Positions 60,182 through 64,000 of a DNA stretch of 64,000 bases are shown piece by piece. Where the stretch lies: positions 310,001 through 374,000 of the forward strand of contig CAVRIA010000004.1 of assembly GCA_963721115.1 (NCBI GenBank). The letters are read 5' to 3'. Source of the stretch: CAVRIA01 sp963721115 (lineage in GTDB: Bacteria > Desulfobacterota > Binatia > HRBIN30 > CADEER01). Numbering within the stretch: position 1 is the first letter of the stretch; each line of letters opens with the position of its first letter. The position numbers were made by a program, and so were the translations under genes. Below the pieces are notes generated by a model that saw nothing but the letters and a program-made list of their open reading frames with translations, ran no database searches and had not been told where the DNA came from.

Positions 60182-60209
60182 TTATAAGGCCTTCGGGGGC
60201 GACCGGCAA
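60182..60209 (-). promoter_or_regulatory. Possible promoter of the YiiX-like gene
   Basis: On the minus strand TTGCCG (60209-60204), 16 bases, TTATAA (60187-60182), 56 bases before the ATG at 60126. The rest of the 198-base gap to the SDR gene shows no other clear signal. Confidence 0.35.
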
Positions 60210-60324
60210 GACGGCTTCCGGTTCGGTTGCGCGATCCGGGCCGCCCACCTCCCGCGGCACGGATGCCGGGAGGCCCAGATTCGCGACGTGGAATCTGCGA
60301 ACGATTCGAGCTAGAGAGCGCTCG

Positions 60325-61089
60325 ATGGGGGGAAAACGGGAGGCACGGCTGCTGGGGGAAAGGTCGGCGATCGTCACGGGGGCGGCTTCGGGCATCGGCC
60401 TGGCCAGCGCGACGGCGCTGGCCGGGGCGGGCTGCCGTGTGACCCTGGCGGACATCGTGGACACCGGGGCCGCCGCCGCTTCGTTGTGCCGGCAGGGCGC
60501 CACGGCCTGGGCGGCCCACGCCGATGTCAGCCGCGCCCCCGAGGTGGAGAGGCTGGTCGAGGAGGCGGTCGGTCGGGCCGGCGGACTGGACATCCTGGTC
60601 GCCGCAGCCGGCATCGGTGGCGGAGCAGCACCCACGGCCGAGTATTCCGAGAGGGATTTTCTCCGCGTCCTCGAGGTCAACCTGTGCGGCGTGTTCCACG
60701 CCATGAAGTACTCGATCCGCGCCATGCTGGCGGGCGGCCGGGGAGGAGCCATCGTCAACATCGCCTCGATCATGGGAGTGGTCGGCCTGGCGCAGACGCC
60801 GGCGTACTCGGCGGCCAAGGGGGGCGTGATCCAGCTCACCAAGGTCGCCGCGCTCGAATACGCGAGGCACGGCATCCGGGTGAACTGCATCGCGCCGGGC
60901 ATGATCGACACACCGATGGCACGGCAGGCCCCGGCCGAGGCCCGCCGTGCCTTCGTGACGCTTCAGCCCCTGGGCCGTCTCGGCACGGCCGAGGAAGTGG
61001 CCGACGCCGTGCTCTACTTGGCCGGCGATGCCGCCTCGTTTACCACCGGCGTCGTCCTACCCGTAGACGGCGGTTTTCTGGCCCAGTGA
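60325..61089 (+). CDS. Short-chain dehydrogenase/reductase (classical SDR)
   Basis: A 254-residue classical SDR: AIVTGAASGIGLASATALAG (TGxxxGxG cofactor site), VTLADIVDTG where Asp after strand 2 favours NAD, VAAAGIGGG (NAG-like), IVNIASIMGVVGLAQTPAYS and AAKGGVIQL (Ser-Tyr-Lys triad), RVNCIAPGMIDTPM and LPVDGGFL. Substrate unknown. It is followed by a second LLM-class gene, with a repeat cluster in the spacer. Confidence 0.9.
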   Translation: MGGKREARLLGERSAIVTGAASGIGLASATALAGAGCRVTLADIVDTGAAAASLCRQGATAWAAHADVSRAPEVERLVEEAVGRAGGLDILVAAAGIGGGAAPTAEYSERDFLRVLEVNLCGVFHAMKYSIRAMLAGGRGGAIVNIASIMGVVGLAQTPAYSAAKGGVIQLTKVAALEYARHGIRVNCIAPGMIDTPMARQAPAEARRAFVTLQPLGRLGTAEEVADAVLYLAGDAASFTTGVVLPVDGGFLAQ

Positions 61090-61147
61090 AGGTTCTCGTG
61101 ACAGCGGCCCGGCATTCGGATAGCGTTCGAGAGGGTTGGAGGAGTCG

Positions 61148-61201
61148 CCATGAGCCGCGCTCGCCGGCAGGCTCATGGAAAGGCGACTCATGGAAAGGCG
61201 A
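61148..61201 (+). repeat. Compact repeat cluster: 9-bp inverted repeat plus 15-bp tandem repeat
   Basis: CCATGAGCC (61148-61156) and GGCTCATGG (61170-61178) form a perfect inverted repeat with a 13-base loop. CTCATGGAAAGGCGA occurs twice in a row (61172-61186, 61187-61201). The CTCATGG core thus occurs three times in 54 bases, once inverted. It lies 85 bases before the LLM gene at 61286 and could be an operator array, or a hairpin in the leader. Confidence 0.6.
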
Positions 61202-61285
61202 CGAGGAGGCCCTGCGGCTCGGCACGTGGGGCCGAGCCCATCGGAGCGCGACGCGCGCACGGGGGCGATTTTCGAAGGAGGCCCG

Positions 61286-62218
61286 ATGCGTGCGGTGAAA
61301 TTCGGCTTGTTCTTTCCGCAGGTAGGGCTGCCGTTTCCCGTTATTCGGGAACGCGCCCAACTGGCGGACCGGCTGGGGTACGACTCGATCCTTTTCGTCG
61401 ATCACATGTGGAGCCGCGGCATGCCGGACCTCGACCAACTGGAGGCCTGGACGGTGATGACGGCCACCGCCGCGCTGACGGAGCGCATCCGCATCGGCGC
61501 CCTGGTCCTGTGCAACTCCTACCGCAATCCCGCTTTGCTGGCGAAGATGGCCGCCAGCCTGGACGCGGTGAGCAACGGGCGGCTGCTGCTCGGCATCGGG
61601 GCGGGGTGGATGGACGAGGAGTACCGCGGCTACGGCTACCCGTTCCCGTCGGCCCGCATCCGCATCGAGCAGCTCGAGGAGGGCCTGGAGGTCATCAAGC
61701 GGCTGTTCACCCAGCCGCGCTCCACGTTTCAGGGCAAGTACTACGCCCTGGCCGACGCGGTGAATCGCCCCGCCCCAGTTCAAAGGCCGCATCCCCCCAT
61801 CCTCATCGGGGGTGCCGGAGAACGGCTGCTGCTCAAGGTAGTGGCGCGCCACGCCGACATCTGGAACTGCCCGAACAATCACGCGACAGCGCTACCGCAG
61901 CGGCTCGCCGTGCTGCGCGAGCACTGCGCCTCGGTGGGGCGCGACCCCGACGAGATCGAGGTGTCCGAGCAGTGTGTGATCGTGATCGGGCGGGACGAGA
62001 AGGACTTCAGTCAGCGCTGGAACACGGCCCAGCAGATGCTCGGCTCCGTGTTCGATCTCGAGAAGACCGCCTTCCGGGGCACACCCGACCAGGTCGTGGA
62101 GCAGCTGCAGAAACGGCGCGAGCAGGGGGTGACGTTCTTCACCTTCCTGCTCGGGGACTTCCACGCCCCGGAGAGCCTGGAGTTGTTCGCCGAGAAGGTG
62201 GTGCCGGCGTTTCGCTGA
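61286..62218 (+). CDS. LLM-class flavin (possibly F420-dependent) oxidoreductase
   Basis: The 310-residue protein has VKFGLFFPQVGLPFPVIRER, YDSILFVDHMWSRGMPDLDQ, RIRIGALVLCNSYRNPALLA, LDAVSNGRLLLGIGAGWMDE, RSTFQGKYYALADAVNRPAP and PPILIGGAGERLLLKVVARH, matching the TIGR03560-like group of F420-dependent luciferase-like oxidoreductases. AAGGAGG lies seven bases before the ATG. It is distinct from the LLM gene at 20577 (different subfamily). It ends eight bases before the convergent LysR gene. Confidence 0.85.
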   Translation: MRAVKFGLFFPQVGLPFPVIRERAQLADRLGYDSILFVDHMWSRGMPDLDQLEAWTVMTATAALTERIRIGALVLCNSYRNPALLAKMAASLDAVSNGRLLLGIGAGWMDEEYRGYGYPFPSARIRIEQLEEGLEVIKRLFTQPRSTFQGKYYALADAVNRPAPVQRPHPPILIGGAGERLLLKVVARHADIWNCPNNHATALPQRLAVLREHCASVGRDPDEIEVSEQCVIVIGRDEKDFSQRWNTAQQMLGSVFDLEKTAFRGTPDQVVEQLQKRREQGVTFFTFLLGDFHAPESLELFAEKVVPAFR

Positions 62219-62226
62219 GCGGGCGG

Positions 62227-63114
62227 TTACTGGATGTCCTCGCGCTTCAGGATCTCGATGAACTTCACCGCCGCCGGCGACAGGTGGCGCCCGCGCTTGT
62301 GAATGATGCCCAGCGGACGCAGCAGGGTTTCGTTGGAGAGGCGCACGACCTTGATCGTGCCGTGCTCGACCTCGTGTTGGACCGCCGGCAACGGAACGAT
62401 TGCCAAGCCCTGACCGATCTCGACCGCGCGCTTGATGGTCTCGATGTTGTCGTACTCGCCGTTGTAGCGCACCGTGACGTGATGGTTGCGCAGCATCTGG
62501 TCGGTTGCTTTGCGGGTGGCGATGTCCCGCTCGTAGGCGATCATGGTTTCGCCCTCGAGCTTGGCGACCGGAATGCGCTTGGCGTTGGCCAGCGGATGAT
62601 CGGGCGGGCAGGCGAGCACCAAGTGATCGTCGCGCATGGGAATGACGGAGATCTGCGGGTGCTTCTGGGGATAGGCGACGATGCCCAGATCGATCTGCTG
62701 GGCGATGACGTTCTCGTAGATCTTGTTGGGGCGCGAGTACTCGACGTGGACGTTGACCTCGGGAAAATTTCGCAGGTACTCCTTCATGTAGGCGGGGAGC
62801 TCGTGCAGACCGACGCTGTAGACGATTGCCACGCGCAGGTGACCGCCGATGACCGAGCAGCTGTGCTGCAGCTCCGCTTCGACGTCGTGATAGCGATCGA
62901 TGACCTCCCGACTCGCTCGGTAGAGGATGTCGCCCTGCGGCGTCGGCTTGGCACCTCCCCGACTGCGCTCCAGCAGCTTGCACCGGTATTTCGCTTCCAA
63001 AGCCCGCAGCTGCTGGCTGACGGCCGACTGAGTGATGAAGTTCTGAGAGGCAGCGAGGGAAAAACTGCCGGTCTCGACGACGTCGCAGAAGACTTTCAGT
63101 GTCTCGATATGCAT
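62227..63114 (-). CDS. LysR-family transcriptional regulator
   Basis: The 295-residue protein starts MHIETLKVFCDVVETGSFSL with a winged helix (AASQNFITQSAVSQQLRALE, ERSRGGAKPTPQGDIL) and continues with the effector-binding domain (HLRVAIVYSVGLHELPAYMK, EVNVHVEYSRPNKIYENVIA, QQIDLGIVAYPQ). It is close to the CysB/CbbR-like part of the family that lacks a known effector. Neighbours are an LLM oxidoreductase (convergent) and a small hypothetical gene (divergent). Confidence 0.92.
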   Translation of the reverse strand: MHIETLKVFCDVVETGSFSLAASQNFITQSAVSQQLRALEAKYRCKLLERSRGGAKPTPQGDILYRASREVIDRYHDVEAELQHSCSVIGGHLRVAIVYSVGLHELPAYMKEYLRNFPEVNVHVEYSRPNKIYENVIAQQIDLGIVAYPQKHPQISVIPMRDDHLVLACPPDHPLANAKRIPVAKLEGETMIAYERDIATRKATDQMLRNHHVTVRYNGEYDNIETIKRAVEIGQGLAIVPLPAVQHEVEHGTIKVVRLSNETLLRPLGIIHKRGRHLSPAAVKFIEILKREDIQ

Positions 63115-63190
63115 AACTTCTGCTAATCTTAGGCGCGGTCATGGGGAAGTCAAGCAGGGGGTCCGCGATTCGTTCGCGGCGCAGTCGGCG

Positions 63191-63508
63191 ATGAGCAAGC
63201 GGCGTCGAGGCGAAGGGCTTTCGGTGAAGTCGGAGCGTCTGCTCGACGAGCTCGGGGTGCGGCGCGCCTTCGAGCGCGGCGCGGCGCTGGTTCCGGTGGG
63301 TCCGGTGTATCGGTTGAACGACGATCGCCGCGCCCGGCTCGCCTTCTCGCACGATGAACAGGGGCGGGTTTGCGTCGGCTACGCCGTCGACGAGGAAGGA
63401 CACTGGGCGATGGCGGAAGCCGAGGTCTACTCGGCCCGAGCGCTGGGGTACTACCAGCGCCGTTTGCGCCGTGTCGGACAGGTCGAGCACGCCGACTCGC
63501 GGGAGTGA
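63191..63508 (+). CDS. Small hypothetical protein
   Basis: A 105-residue protein, basic, with RLLDELGVRRAFERGAALVP, VGPVYRLNDDRRARLAFSHD and GYAVDEEGHWAMAEAEVYSA. It is predicted to be mixed alpha/beta and soluble. No family is recognised. It starts 76 bases from the divergent LysR gene, so that regulator may control it. It might equally be a weak open frame in GC-rich DNA, though codon use looks natural. Confidence 0.45.
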   Translation: MSKRRRGEGLSVKSERLLDELGVRRAFERGAALVPVGPVYRLNDDRRARLAFSHDEQGRVCVGYAVDEEGHWAMAEAEVYSARALGYYQRRLRRVGQVEHADSRE

Positions 63509-63567
63509 GCGCGGTCCCGGGCCGCGCCGGATTTGCCCGCTGCCTCGACGCGTGATTAGAAGGTCGG

Positions 63568-63945
63568 GTGTGGCGCGCATTGCTGGTGGGGATTGGCGGC
63601 TTCGCCGGATCGGTCGGGCGCTACTGGTTGGCGGGTGGCGCACAGGGTCTGGTGAACTCGGACTTTCCGGCCGGGACGCTGGCGGTCAACGTCGGCGGAA
63701 GTCTGTTGCTGGGCATCCTGATGACGGCCTCCATCGACCGCGGGTTGCTCGATCCGGACTTGCGGCTGCTGCTGGCGGTCGGATTCTGTGGCGGCTTCAC
63801 CACCATGTCGACGTTCAGCTTCGAGACGTTCTCTCTCATGGAAAGGGGCCTCACGGGCCTCGCCCTGGGCAACGTCGCCCTGACGCTGCTCTCGTGTCTC
63901 GCTTCCGTGTGGGCTGGATCGATCCTGGTACGCCTGCTCTGGTGA
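63568..63945 (+). CDS. crcB: Fluoride exporter CrcB (Fluc)
   Basis: A 125-residue, four-helix fluoride channel. GFAGSVGRYWLAG (N-terminal GGxxGAxxRY-like), FPAGTLAVNVGGSLLLGILM with the channel asparagine (polar track) and VGFCGGFTTMSTFSFETFSL, the Fluc signature containing the phenylalanine-box and the Thr/Ser track. Two copies make an antiparallel dimer. Start GTG 63568; GGTCGGG before it is a weak ribosome site. No fluoride riboswitch is recognised upstream. The DUF190 gene follows after ten bases. Confidence 0.92.
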   Translation: MWRALLVGIGGFAGSVGRYWLAGGAQGLVNSDFPAGTLAVNVGGSLLLGILMTASIDRGLLDPDLRLLLAVGFCGGFTTMSTFSFETFSLMERGLTGLALGNVALTLLSCLASVWAGSILVRLLW

Positions 63946-63955
63946 GGAGGAAATC

Positions 63956-64000
63956 ATGAAGATCGCCGGCGATGGAAAGCTCCTGCGCATCTTCCTGGGC
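63956..64000 (+). CDS. DUF190 protein (start only, cut by window edge)
   Basis: Fifteen codons are visible: MKIAGDGKLLRIFLG. This is the typical N terminus of DUF190 proteins (PII-like fold), which often follow crcB in bacteria. GGAGGAAA lies before the ATG. The remainder lies outside the window. Confidence 0.65.
   Translation, partial: MKIAGDGKLLRIFLG

Noticed and set aside
61150..61285. Small reading frames over the CTCATGG repeats (several ATG)
   Set aside because: Each ATG comes from the repeat itself and the products are arginine-rich without recognisable domains.
63509..63567. Fluoride riboswitch before crcB
   Set aside because: The short gap lacks the GGCGAUGG-type core and pseudoknot sequence expected of the crcB motif.

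Overview
The window is about 64 kb of high-GC chromosome with no rRNA, tRNA, CRISPR array, insertion sequence or prophage that I can see. The cell is Gram-negative: it has a TonB-dependent outer-membrane receptor, TonB, RlpA and type IV pilus motors. A hopanoid-type glycosyltransferase (HpnI), an 11-gene nuo operon without nuoEFG, two luciferase-like (possibly F420-dependent) oxidoreductases, a CaiB/BaiF CoA-transferase and secreted proteins with dockerin-like DxNxDG repeats suggest an uncultured lineage near the former Deltaproteobacteria, perhaps Binatota/Desulfobacterota. That placement is inference; no marker gene proves it.

Layout. 0-6.7 kb: a cut-off cyclase-like gene, an NTF2-like protein, the rplU-rpmA-obgE-proB operon (minus), and plsX, a HAD phosphatase and cutA (plus). 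6.7-15 kb: a minus-strand run of pilT/pilU motors, a CPBP protease, RlpA, PmbA/TldD, a NUDIX hydrolase and a SirB1-like protein. 15-31.8 kb: mixed metabolic and housekeeping genes (DHH phosphoesterase, acyl-CoA dehydrogenase, LLM oxidoreductase, cysC, universal stress protein, rnhB, site-2 protease, aldehyde dehydrogenase, CheY-like protein, Ycf46-like AAA ATPase, CoA-transferase). 31.9-34.3 kb: an envelope repeat protein and two TPM-domain proteins.

34.3-43.6 kb is a vitamin B12 acquisition island. It holds a CblC/MMACHC-like decyanase, a plus-strand cobalamin riboswitch leading to tonB, and a minus-strand cobalamin riboswitch leading to btuB plus a secreted seven-bladed beta-propeller protein. 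btuFCD is divergent. The propeller, co-transcribed with btuB, is the best candidate here for an undescribed function: a BtuG-like cobalamin-capturing protein that carries dockerin-like calcium loops. Each riboswitch starts just after a TTGACT-N17 promoter.

43.7-54.2 kb is nuoABCDHIJKLMN. 54.2-64 kb holds hpnI, a GMC oxidoreductase with a small Tat-exported partner subunit carrying dockerin-like loops, an orphan helical protein, a YiiX-like amidase, an SDR, a second LLM oxidoreductase, a LysR regulator, and crcB followed by a DUF190 gene.

At least seven genes, including obgE and proB which are normally essential or central, are broken by a single-base frame change at otherwise conserved sequence. 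This looks more like residual sequencing or assembly error than gene decay, so I annotate them as CDS with the break point marked.
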